A stretch of 6,804 bases of DNA, from contig SKZX01000023.1 in the NCBI GenBank assembly GCA_007127175.1, positions 1-6,804 on the forward strand. Reading direction: 5' to 3'. This DNA comes from Desulfobacterales bacterium. Lineage in GTDB: Bacteria > Desulfobacterota > Desulfobacteria > Desulfobacterales > Desulfosalsimonadaceae. Made by a program: the position numbers and the translations under genes. Positions 1-5,272 of this stretch are shown here, one piece after another. Below the pieces are notes generated by a model. It had not been told where the DNA came from. It saw only the letters and a list, made by a program, of their open reading frames with translations, and made no database searches. Within the stretch, counting starts at the first letter, position 1. Each line of letters starts with the position of its first letter.

Positions 1-865
1 CGAGGTGCATGATCCCGGCCAGGGCGGTTTTGTCGCCGGTGCTGACCACTTCCACCCGCAAAGAGCCTTCGGTGTTGACGGTGCCGGCAATCACGTTGTC
101 TCCCGGATGCTTGTCAACCGGATTTGACTCCCCGGTTATCATGGCCTCGTTAACGGCGCTCTTGCCGCTTTTCACAACGCCGTCTGCCGGGATGCCCGCG
201 CCCGGCCGAACAAGAACGAGATCTTTTTCCCGAAGATCTTCGAGGGGAATTGTTTCAGTTTGGTCCTCGTTGACAATTCTTTCCGCTTTATCGGGCAGGA
301 GCTTTGCGAGTTCTTTTAAGGCGCCTTGTGCCTGTAAAATCGATCGCATCTCGATCCAATGGCCAAGCAGGATGATCGTCACCAGGGTGGCCAGTTCCCA
401 CCACAGGGCATGCCCCGCAAACCCCAGGGCCACCGCTGCGCTGTAAACAAAGGCAACGCTTATTGCCAGGGCAATCAGGGTCATCATCCCCGGCAGCCGG
501 TCCGCCAGTTCATGGACCGCCCCTTTTAAGAACACCATGCCGCCGTACAGGAAAACCCCGGTTCCGAAAACGGCCGGAATCCATCCGGAACCGGGGAATA
601 CAGGCGCCTGATAACCGAACCAGTCCTGGAGCATGGGCTCCCAGATCAGAGCCGGCACGGTGAGCACAAGGCAGACCCAGAACCGGGTGCGGAACATTTC
701 CACGCTGTGTCCGGCGTGTTTGTCGTGGCCTTCATGGCCGCTGTGGCCATCATGTTCGCCCCCGGATTTGTCTGCGGCCCCCTGGACTCCATGCCCGTTG
801 TGGCCGGAATGCCCGGCGTGATCGTGATCCGTATGGCTTTCACTATTCGTGCCGTGGGTTTGCAT
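1..865 (-). CDS. copB: CopB-type copper-translocating P1B-ATPase, N-terminal part (runs off left edge)
   Basis: This is the first 288 residues of a heavy-metal P-type ATPase that pumps copper (Cu+/Cu2+ or Ag+) across the inner membrane using ATP. Residues 1-54 are a soluble leader with 13 histidines in HxxH-like spacing, typical of CopB rather than of CopA, which carries CxxC domains. Membrane helices follow at about 63-79, 95-113, 128-148 and 154-171. The stretches PGMMTLIALAIS (125-136) and LLGHWIEMRS (166-175) are characteristic of CopB. The actuator domain carries the ITGES phosphatase loop at 243-247. The CPH/CPC metal site, DKTG phosphorylation site and ATP-binding domain lie beyond base 1, so the exact metal is not proven. 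Start: the ATG at 865 has GGAGGAG five bases upstream; another ATG at 869 is out of frame. It is transcribed divergently from the redox operon. Confidence 0.9.
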   Translation of the reverse strand, partial: MQTHGTNSESHTDHDHAGHSGHNGHGVQGAADKSGGEHDGHSGHEGHDKHAGHSVEMFRTRFWVCLVLTVPALIWEPMLQDWFGYQAPVFPGSGWIPAVFGTGVFLYGGMVFLKGAVHELADRLPGMMTLIALAISVAFVYSAAVALGFAGHALWWELATLVTIILLGHWIEMRSILQAQGALKELAKLLPDKAERIVNEDQTETIPLEDLREKDLVLVRPGAGIPADGVVKSGKSAVNEAMITGESNPVDKHPGDNVIAGTVNTEGSLRVEVVSTGDKTALAGIMHL

Positions 866-870
866 GCATT

Positions 871-877
871 CTCCTCC
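871..877 (-). promoter_or_regulatory. Ribosome binding site of the copper ATPase gene
   Basis: Minus-strand GGAGGAG lies five bases before the ATG at 865-863. It decides between two overlapping ATGs: the one at 869 is closer and opens a different frame, while the one at 865 opens the His-rich ATPase frame. Confidence 0.75.
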
Positions 878-917
878 CTGCATCAGAAAATCACAAATTG
901 ATATCCTTGTTAAGCAA

Positions 918-1095
918 TAGAGCCCATTTCAAAAATCGGATTTTGGTCCAAGATCGCGGCGGCGTCTTGTTTCAAACCACCGGCAGAATCTTCTATTTCG
1001 AGGATTTGAGACAAGGCGCCACCAAAAATATTGGGCCGAAGGAGCATTTTGAGACAGGTGCTATTAATTATTATGCTGAACTCACGGTAACGCAA
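918..1095. repeat. Possible dispersed repeat or gene remnant
   Basis: The plus-strand reading of this stretch is unusually protein-like, with segments such as GRIFYFEDLRQGATKNIGPK and HFETGAINYYAELTVTQ, but it has no ATG or ribosome binding site. The opposite strand is also open over most of it. I have an unverified impression that similar sequence recurs between genes in Desulfobacteraceae genomes, which would make it a repeat family or the scar of a mobile element. No terminal inverted repeats or target duplication could be identified, and no second copy lies in this window. Confidence 0.25.
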
Positions 1096-1137
1096 CCGCA
1101 AAACATCACGTGTATCCGGATGCCCGGTTATCAGTAT

Positions 1138-1175
1138 TTGACAGGGAGCAAACCCGCCATTAGTTTTTCTACAAT
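1138..1175 (+). promoter_or_regulatory. Candidate sigma-70 promoter for the redox operon
   Basis: A perfect TTGACA lies at 1138-1143. At 17 bases downstream is a weak -10, TAGTTT (1161-1166, three of six matches). A better -10, TACAAT (1170-1175), is 26 bases from the TTGACA, too far to pair with it. If used, it implies an untranslated leader of roughly 130 bases before the gene at 1308. This is motif matching only. Confidence 0.3.
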
Positions 1176-1307
1176 AGCAGATTCAGCGGCCCGCTCTTGT
1201 CAGGCGGCAAAATTCGTTGGGAAAGGCTGTGTTGCCGGTCTTTAAACCGCAAACGATGCAGCCCGGTCAAAAAAAGCCATCCGAGTCAAATAAGAAAGAT
1301 GCTTCCA

Positions 1308-1682
1308 ATGTACGCAAAAAAATTACGCCTGGTGTGCCTGTGGATTTTGATTGTTGCAATTACGGGAGCTGCAGGGGGCGCGCTCTGGTCAACCGGCGCT
1401 TCCAAGTATGCATTCCCGTCCGGGGCGGTATTTGCCGAGACCGGCCCGGATGCGCACGATAACGGCGACATTCAGTGGTTTAAAGACCAGATGGCGATCT
1501 CGGAGAAATACATTCAGGAACAAACAGGCATCTGGGGCATGTCCTGGGGCCACTTTTACACCATGGCGTTTCTGGTTTTGTTCGCCCTTGGCGCGCTTGT
1601 CGTATTTGTTCAAAGACAGCGGCGGACCCGTGAAATATTGGAAATAATTCGAAAGGAGATGCAAAATGGCGATTCAGGTTGA
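1308..1682 (+). CDS. Small two-TM membrane protein of the redox operon, function unknown
   Basis: A 124-residue protein I do not recognise. It has a basic N-terminus (KKLR at 4-7), a helix at about 8-27, a hydrophilic, mostly acidic loop at about 44-81, a second helix at about 83-101, and a basic tail (RQRRTREILEIIRKE, 103-117). The positive-inside rule puts both ends in the cytoplasm and the loop in the periplasm. The first helix plus AVFA at 40-43 could instead be a cleaved signal peptide. There are no heme or Fe-S motifs; the only Cys is C10. The start is uncertain: the ATG at 1308 has AAGAAAG about nine bases upstream, while an in-frame ATG at 1299 would add three residues. Its end overlaps the ferredoxin start by 17 bases, so it is in the same operon. 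It may be an assembly or anchoring subunit for the downstream electron carriers. Confidence 0.75.
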   Translation: MYAKKLRLVCLWILIVAITGAAGGALWSTGASKYAFPSGAVFAETGPDAHDNGDIQWFKDQMAISEKYIQEQTGIWGMSWGHFYTMAFLVLFALGALVVFVQRQRRTREILEIIRKEMQNGDSG

Positions 1683-1932
1683 ATTTAAAACATCCGGCAA
1701 AACATTACAGTGGGAGGATCGCTACGAAACCCTCCTGGACATGATGGAAGCAAACGGCATCAAGATTGAAACCGAATGCGAGGCGGGCATTTGCGGAACC
1801 TGCAAAACCCGGCTGCTTTCCGGAAAAGTCGAAATGGACGTCGAAGACGGACTTGATGAAGACGATATCGAACAAAACATGATACTGCCGTGTGTGGCCT
1901 CGCCTGTAACCGATATCGTAATTGAGGCCTGA
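1666..1932 (+). CDS. Plant-type [2Fe-2S] ferredoxin
   Basis: An 88-residue soluble electron carrier filling a single ferredoxin domain, with no signal peptide, so it should act in the cytoplasm. The four cluster cysteines are C38, C43, C46 and C76, in the pattern C-x4-C-x2-C-x29-C, within CEAGICGTCK and ILPCVAS, as in plant-type ferredoxins and the ferredoxin domains of oxygenase reductases. An acidic stretch at 58-69 (DVEDGLDEDDIE) is a plausible docking surface. Start: the ATG has AAGGAG seven bases upstream, inside the end of the previous gene. It ends six bases before the cytochrome b gene. Its position suggests that it feeds or accepts electrons at the cytoplasmic side of that cytochrome. 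It could alternatively be a detached subunit of an oxidoreductase encoded elsewhere. The family call is firm; the partner is inferred. Confidence 0.92.
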   Translation: MAIQVEFKTSGKTLQWEDRYETLLDMMEANGIKIETECEAGICGTCKTRLLSGKVEMDVEDGLDEDDIEQNMILPCVASPVTDIVIEA

Positions 1933-1938
1933 TCGGTC

Positions 1939-2664
1939 ATGTGGCAGGAAAGAAACATCAATGCCTACCTGGCTGTTTTTTTTGCCGTGCTGGTCCTGGG
2001 CTTCCTGGTGCATCAGGACCCGGCTTTTGCCGGGAGCGCCCTGGGCCATTTCCTGGGCATCATCGGCAGCATATTGATTCTGATGACCTTGATTTATCCG
2101 TTCCGAAAGCGGGTTTTGAAAAAGAAGGGCAAACAAAACCCGCTCAACAGCCATATTGCCTATGGCCTGGTCGGCCCCTCGCTGGTCGTGATTCATTCTG
2201 GACACAAGCTTGAAAGTCTTATCGGCATATTGATATTTCTATCGCTTGTGCTGGTGGTATTGAGCGGCATTGTGGGGCGTTTTCTGTTCAAAAAAGTGAA
2301 CCGGTCATTAAAGGAGCAAAAACAGGACCAGAAAATCTTAAAGGATCGTATTGGGAGGCGAAAACAGGAATTGTTCGCCGCCTGCAAGGTCGATTATTCA
2401 GACGGTGATGCGATCGGCAAATTAGCCGATCGCAATCCGACCCTATGGTCTCCAGCCCCGGACCTGATGGACGAATGCAGCCTTTGGCTTGATGAAGTGC
2501 GGGCGCTTGCAGAAAAAGAATATAACCTGCGGTTTTTCGATCGGCTTAAGAAACTTTTCACCAAATGGACATGGGTTCATTACGTGATTTCCGGTTTCCT
2601 GTTTGCCCTGCTTATCGTTCATGTAATAACCACGATTTATTATGGACTTCGCTGGCTGCCATGA
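1939..2664 (+). CDS. Five-TM di-heme cytochrome b-like membrane protein
   Basis: A 241-residue integral membrane protein. Helices are predicted at about 9-24, 37-53, 72-88, 93-115 and 213-235. Basic loops at 56-65 and 118-142 are cytoplasmic, giving N-in and C-out. Helix 3 carries H72 and H86, and helix 5 carries H214 and H228; both pairs are 14 apart. H72/H214 fall on the cytoplasmic side and H86/H228 on the periplasmic side, which fits two stacked bis-His b hemes across the membrane. H37 and H89 are alternative ligands. A cytoplasmic loop of about 95 residues between helices 4 and 5 is highly charged, contains C149 and C180, and could dock the ferredoxin. The gene starts six bases after the ferredoxin with a weak GAGG 11 bases upstream, and its TGA overlaps the next start as ATGA. 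I do not recognise an exact family; heme binding is inferred from His geometry. Confidence 0.8.
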   Translation: MWQERNINAYLAVFFAVLVLGFLVHQDPAFAGSALGHFLGIIGSILILMTLIYPFRKRVLKKKGKQNPLNSHIAYGLVGPSLVVIHSGHKLESLIGILIFLSLVLVVLSGIVGRFLFKKVNRSLKEQKQDQKILKDRIGRRKQELFAACKVDYSDGDAIGKLADRNPTLWSPAPDLMDECSLWLDEVRALAEKEYNLRFFDRLKKLFTKWTWVHYVISGFLFALLIVHVITTIYYGLRWLP

Positions 2665-3284
2665 AGAAAAAAGTCCTCATTGGAATCATTGTCGCCTTGA
2701 TCACCGGCGTGGCAATATGGCTGTATGCATACGACGAAGCCGCAAAACCAGGAGCGCTGAGCAGCGCCCACGACTTTATCGCCGACTGTGAAACCTGCCA
2801 TGTCCCCTGGCGGGGTGTGGATGATGCGTCGTGCATGCAATGCCATTATTTTCACGAGCCCGAGGCGCTTGAGCCGTGGCTCCGGTTCCATGGGGCCCAC
2901 GAGCATTGCCTGGATTGCCACACGGAGCACATGGGATATGGTGGCGATATTTCCAAAGTGGACCATACCCTTTTCAATCCTGATCTTTCCTGCACTGATT
3001 GCCATTATGACGCACATGACGGTAAATTCGGCGAAGACTGCCGGGCGTGCCACCGTATTGACACATGGAAAATTGAAGGATACAGGCACCCACCTTCAGA
3101 AAACAGGGATTGTCACCGCTGCCACGCGGCCCCGGCGTCGCACCATGCAGAAGATTTCTGGGAGAGAATAATAGTCGGCCATGAAATGGTCCTGGAGCGT
3201 GAAGACCCACCGGATGTCGAAGCGTGCTGGCGTTGCCACACAACCCACAGGTGGGGGCACCTGATGATGGATCATGACCTCTGA
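2661..3284 (+). CDS. Membrane-anchored heptaheme c-type cytochrome
   Basis: A 207-residue multiheme cytochrome c. A basic N-terminus and helix (about 5-22) form a Sec signal-anchor; no clear cleavage site is seen, so it is probably tethered to the outer face of the inner membrane. Seven CxxCH motifs covalently bind heme: C43-H47, C58-H62, C83-H87, C111-H115, C127-H131, C151-H155 and C189-H193. Sixteen further histidines outside the attachment positions give ample distal ligands for bis-His, low-potential hemes. Seven hemes in about 185 residues is dense, as in class III-like nanowire cytochromes. The start is the ATG at 2661, inside the ATGA overlap with the cytochrome b stop; there is no ribosome binding site, so translation is probably coupled. 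A longer in-frame reading from 2565 lies inside the cytochrome b gene and would bury the signal. It likely takes electrons from, or gives them to, the cytochrome b. Confidence 0.93.
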   Translation: MKKKVLIGIIVALITGVAIWLYAYDEAAKPGALSSAHDFIADCETCHVPWRGVDDASCMQCHYFHEPEALEPWLRFHGAHEHCLDCHTEHMGYGGDISKVDHTLFNPDLSCTDCHYDAHDGKFGEDCRACHRIDTWKIEGYRHPPSENRDCHRCHAAPASHHAEDFWERIIVGHEMVLEREDPPDVEACWRCHTTHRWGHLMMDHDL

Positions 3285-3481
3285 TGCGATTATCTGCCGC
3301 CAAAAATGCTTGAAAGCGTTTCCTCATAACCACAACCTGGACTCGAACAGGGAAACGGTTGCTCCGCGTTGTTTTTCAGTAGTTTATCCGCGCGCAAAGT
3401 TCATGGGCGGTGACGGTTGCCCCCATACCCGCCTTCCATTTAGACGATTAATTTCCGGCTTAAACGCTTGACGATCTTATC

Positions 3482-3511
3482 TTAGTGCTTTTTTCCAATT
3501 TATGATATATT
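3482..3511 (+). promoter_or_regulatory. Candidate promoter of the SCP2-ADH-AOR operon
   Basis: Two overlapping -10-like boxes, TATGAT (3501-3506, five of six matches) and TATATT (3506-3511), sit in an AT-rich stretch. The second has TTAGTG (3482-3487) 18 bases upstream as a weak -35. A better-looking TTGACG at 3468-3473 is 27 bases from TATGAT, too far for a standard pair. The implied leader is about 75 bases. Low confidence, motif matching only. Confidence 0.3.
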
Positions 3512-3581
3512 CTGTTCGAAACGAAAAACCCGGAAACAAGAAAACGATATATGTTTGAAAACAATCGGAGATCATATTTGT

Positions 3582-3587
3582 AAGGAG
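3582..3587 (+). promoter_or_regulatory. Ribosome binding site fixing the start of the SCP2-like gene
   Basis: AAGGAG sits six bases before the ATG at 3594. The reading frame is open further upstream, with another possible start at 3555, but that one lacks a comparable site. This selects the 117-residue form. Confidence 0.75.
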
Positions 3588-3593
3588 TATATC

Positions 3594-3947
3594 ATGAGGT
3601 TCCTGCTGCTGCTTGCATTCCTGGGTAAAAAATTTCAAAAAGCCGCGCGCACCGATGAAAATTTCAAAAAATTCCTGATGGGCCATGAGTGTAAAATCGT
3701 GGTCAAGACCCGTGACGGGAAAAAGGGAAAGCGGTTTATCTTTGAAAACCGTACATTTTCATCGGACAGTAACCTGGACGAATTCGATGCGGCCATGGTC
3801 TGGAGCGATGCGGCGACCGCTTTCACCGCCATGAAAAAAGGCGAAGACGGCATTACAGAAGCGATTCAAAACCATAAGGTCGCCATCGAAGGCAAATTGC
3901 ATTCGTTTACCTGGTTTGGGGCGGCCATTACTTTCGTCATGTCATAA
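3594..3947 (+). CDS. Small SCP2-like (sterol/lipid carrier fold) protein
   Basis: A 117-residue protein whose second half resembles the SCP-2 sterol/lipid carrier fold: an AMVWSDAATAFTAMKKGEDG segment (67-86), an amphipathic helix (87-94), then VAIEGKLHSFTWFGAAITFV (96-115), the typical pattern of loaded helix followed by G-x-L near the C-terminus. SCP-2 domains bind lipids or fatty-acyl chains in a hydrophobic tunnel. The first 11 residues (MRFLLLLAFLG) are very hydrophobic but short and followed by KK, so they may be a membrane-dipping helix rather than a cleaved signal. No catalytic motif is visible. It is the first gene of the operon, 23 bases before the alcohol dehydrogenase. It may hold or deliver a hydrophobic substrate to the two oxidoreductases. 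The family call rests on pattern recognition alone; it could be an unrelated small alpha/beta protein. Confidence 0.65.
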   Translation: MRFLLLLAFLGKKFQKAARTDENFKKFLMGHECKIVVKTRDGKKGKRFIFENRTFSSDSNLDEFDAAMVWSDAATAFTAMKKGEDGITEAIQNHKVAIEGKLHSFTWFGAAITFVMS

Positions 3948-3970
3948 ACGACCCTGGTTAGGGAGGCCAC

Positions 3971-5266
3971 ATGTCATACTGGACACATGAATATTTGCTG
4001 AAAACCTACGGCGGTCCCATGGTGCAGGCGGAATACATCCGGGACATGGCAAAGCCGTTTTTTACCCCGAGGGTGTTTTCCGGGTTCAACCTCTTTCTCA
4101 ACAAGTCGCAGCTGATACCGGATGCTGTGGATTTGATCGCCAGGGAGAGCCGGTCCAAAAGGGCGTTTATCGTTACGGACGAATACGCCCGGCGCTTTGC
4201 CCCCCAAGTTCAAAGTCCTTATGAAAAACGCCACGGGTTCCGGTTTGACATGTGGGCCAAGGCGCAGCCCGACGCGCCCATCGATTCCGTGCGGGATTGC
4301 GCCGCGCAGATCAGCCGGTTTGGGCCGGACCTGATCTTCGCCCTGGGGGGCGGTTCGGCCATGGACACGGCCAAGGCGGCCTGGTTGCTCTATGAGCATC
4401 CCGGCGTCAATGTTGAAAGCTTAAGCCCCCTGGTTCCCCTGAACCTGCGAAACAAGGCAAAATTTGTCGCCATTCCCACCACCAGCGGCACCGGGTCCGA
4501 AGTGTCGGGCGTTGCGGTCATCTCTTTTCCGGACGGCGTCAAGCTCCCCGTTGCCGGCGCGCTCCCGGAAATGGTGCCGGACTATGCGCTTCTGGACCCC
4601 ACGTTCACCCTCGGCATGCCGCCGGAACTGACGGCCGGCACCGGCGGGGATGCGCTTGCCCACGCCATTGACGGGTTTATGGCGCCGAAATCCGACGAGC
4701 TCAACCAGGCCATTGCCCTTAAATCCATCGAGATGATTTTTGACTGGCTCCCGCGCGCATACGCGGATGGCAGCGACATCATGGCCCGGATGAAAATGCA
4801 GCAGGCGGCCATGATGGCCGGCATCCCGCTGGCCAACGGCGGTTCCGGCATGTCCCACGCACTTGGCCACACCGTCGGGGGGCTTTTTCACATCCACCAC
4901 GGCATGATGGTGCTTTTGTTCATCCCCTATGAGCTCCAGGTTTACGCCCGGGTGACCGAGCGGCACCTCAAGCTGTGCGATATGCTGGGGGTCCGGGACC
5001 CGGCCTCCGATGAAAAGAGCCTTTTTAACCTGATTGACAGGATCCGGGACCTGATGAAATCGTTGAATATGCCCATCGGCTTGAAAGATGCCGGTGTGGC
5101 CTTAAGGGATCTGGAAAAAAACATGGATTTCATGCTGGACCAGGCACCCACGGACCCGGCATTTTACTTTGCCTGGTACGACCTGAACCGGGACCAGCTC
5201 AAAGACATTTTTCTGGCGGCGCATGAGGGCGGGATGCTGGACATGAATTCGGATGCATGGAGGTAG
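3971..5266 (+). CDS. Iron-containing (group III) alcohol dehydrogenase
   Basis: A 431-residue NAD(P)-dependent Fe-ADH, interconverting an alcohol and an aldehyde or ketone in the cytoplasm. The nucleotide-binding loop is ALGGGSAMDTAKA (124-136), followed by the family signature IPTTSGTGSEVSG (168-180). The metal ligands are all present: D227 and H231 in DALAHAID, then H296 and H310, 14 apart, in MSHALGHTVGGLFHIHHG (294-311). The protein is longer than the usual 380-390 residues; the excess is an N-terminal segment of about 30-40 residues rich in aromatics. A GGAGG four bases before the ATG supports the start, though the spacing is short. A CCCT/AGGG mini-hairpin (3952-3963) overlaps that site. 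The gene lies 23 bases after the SCP2-like gene and 6 before the AOR gene, pointing to consecutive oxidation of one substrate. The substrate cannot be read from sequence. Confidence 0.95.
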   Translation: MSYWTHEYLLKTYGGPMVQAEYIRDMAKPFFTPRVFSGFNLFLNKSQLIPDAVDLIARESRSKRAFIVTDEYARRFAPQVQSPYEKRHGFRFDMWAKAQPDAPIDSVRDCAAQISRFGPDLIFALGGGSAMDTAKAAWLLYEHPGVNVESLSPLVPLNLRNKAKFVAIPTTSGTGSEVSGVAVISFPDGVKLPVAGALPEMVPDYALLDPTFTLGMPPELTAGTGGDALAHAIDGFMAPKSDELNQAIALKSIEMIFDWLPRAYADGSDIMARMKMQQAAMMAGIPLANGGSGMSHALGHTVGGLFHIHHGMMVLLFIPYELQVYARVTERHLKLCDMLGVRDPASDEKSLFNLIDRIRDLMKSLNMPIGLKDAGVALRDLEKNMDFMLDQAPTDPAFYFAWYDLNRDQLKDIFLAAHEGGMLDMNSDAWR

Positions 5267-5272
5267 GCGTTT

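Larger units (their letters stand above)
866..1307. other. Divergent intergenic region with no convincing gene
   Basis: A gap of 442 bases separates the minus-strand copper ATPase from the plus-strand redox operon. It must hold the promoters of both. A plus-strand frame stays open from 898 to 1245 but only from a TTG with no ribosome binding site, and a minus-strand frame is open over 910-1101, so neither is called as a gene. The left half (about 918-1095) reads like protein and may be a repeat or remnant, listed separately. The right half contains a TTGACA box at 1138-1143. I saw no tRNA, known riboswitch or CueR-type copper operator. Confidence 0.6.
3285..3593. other. Intergenic region between the two operons
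   Basis: A stretch of 309 bases with no supported gene; a plus-strand frame open at 3274-3471 has no ribosome binding site or recognisable product. It holds a weak hairpin (AACG 3354-3357, CGTT 3367-3370) followed by GTTTTT, which could be a poor terminator for the redox operon. A second hairpin at 3403-3426 (ATGGG and CCCAT arms, one mismatch further in) has no T-tract. A short T-arm-like sequence at 3336-3352 does not extend into a tRNA. From about 3475 the sequence turns AT-rich and becomes the leader of the downstream operon. Confidence 0.6.

Noticed and set aside
1197..1307. Longer start for the two-TM protein.
   Set aside because: The added residues are basic and low in hydrophobicity, have no ribosome binding site, and precede a normal membrane-protein N-terminus.
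1705..2205. Minus-strand 166-codon frame opposite the ferredoxin and cytochrome b.
   Set aside because: It has no recognisable motif and is opposite two well-supported genes.
2565..2660. Longer start for the heptaheme cytochrome.
   Set aside because: It lies wholly inside the cytochrome b gene and would place over 30 residues ahead of a clear signal-anchor; the ATGA start at 2661 fits better.
3336..3352. T-arm-like sequence on the minus strand (GTTCGAGTCC) suggesting a tRNA or a tRNA-derived attachment site.
   Set aside because: The stem pairs only over four bases with an eight-base loop, and no matching acceptor, D-arm or anticodon arm is found at the right distance.
3354..3376. Possible intrinsic terminator (AACG/CGTT stem, then GTTTTT).
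   Set aside because: The stem is only four base pairs with a nine-base loop; too weak to call as a feature.
3404..3420. Sigma-54-like GG...TTGC element upstream of the second operon.
   Set aside because: The GG-to-GC spacing is one or two bases too long for a -24/-12 promoter, and it overlaps a hairpin that explains the GC content.
3952..3963. CCCT-GGTT-AGGG mini-hairpin overlapping the ADH ribosome binding site.
   Set aside because: Four base pairs is within chance expectation; noted in the ADH entry but not a regulatory claim.
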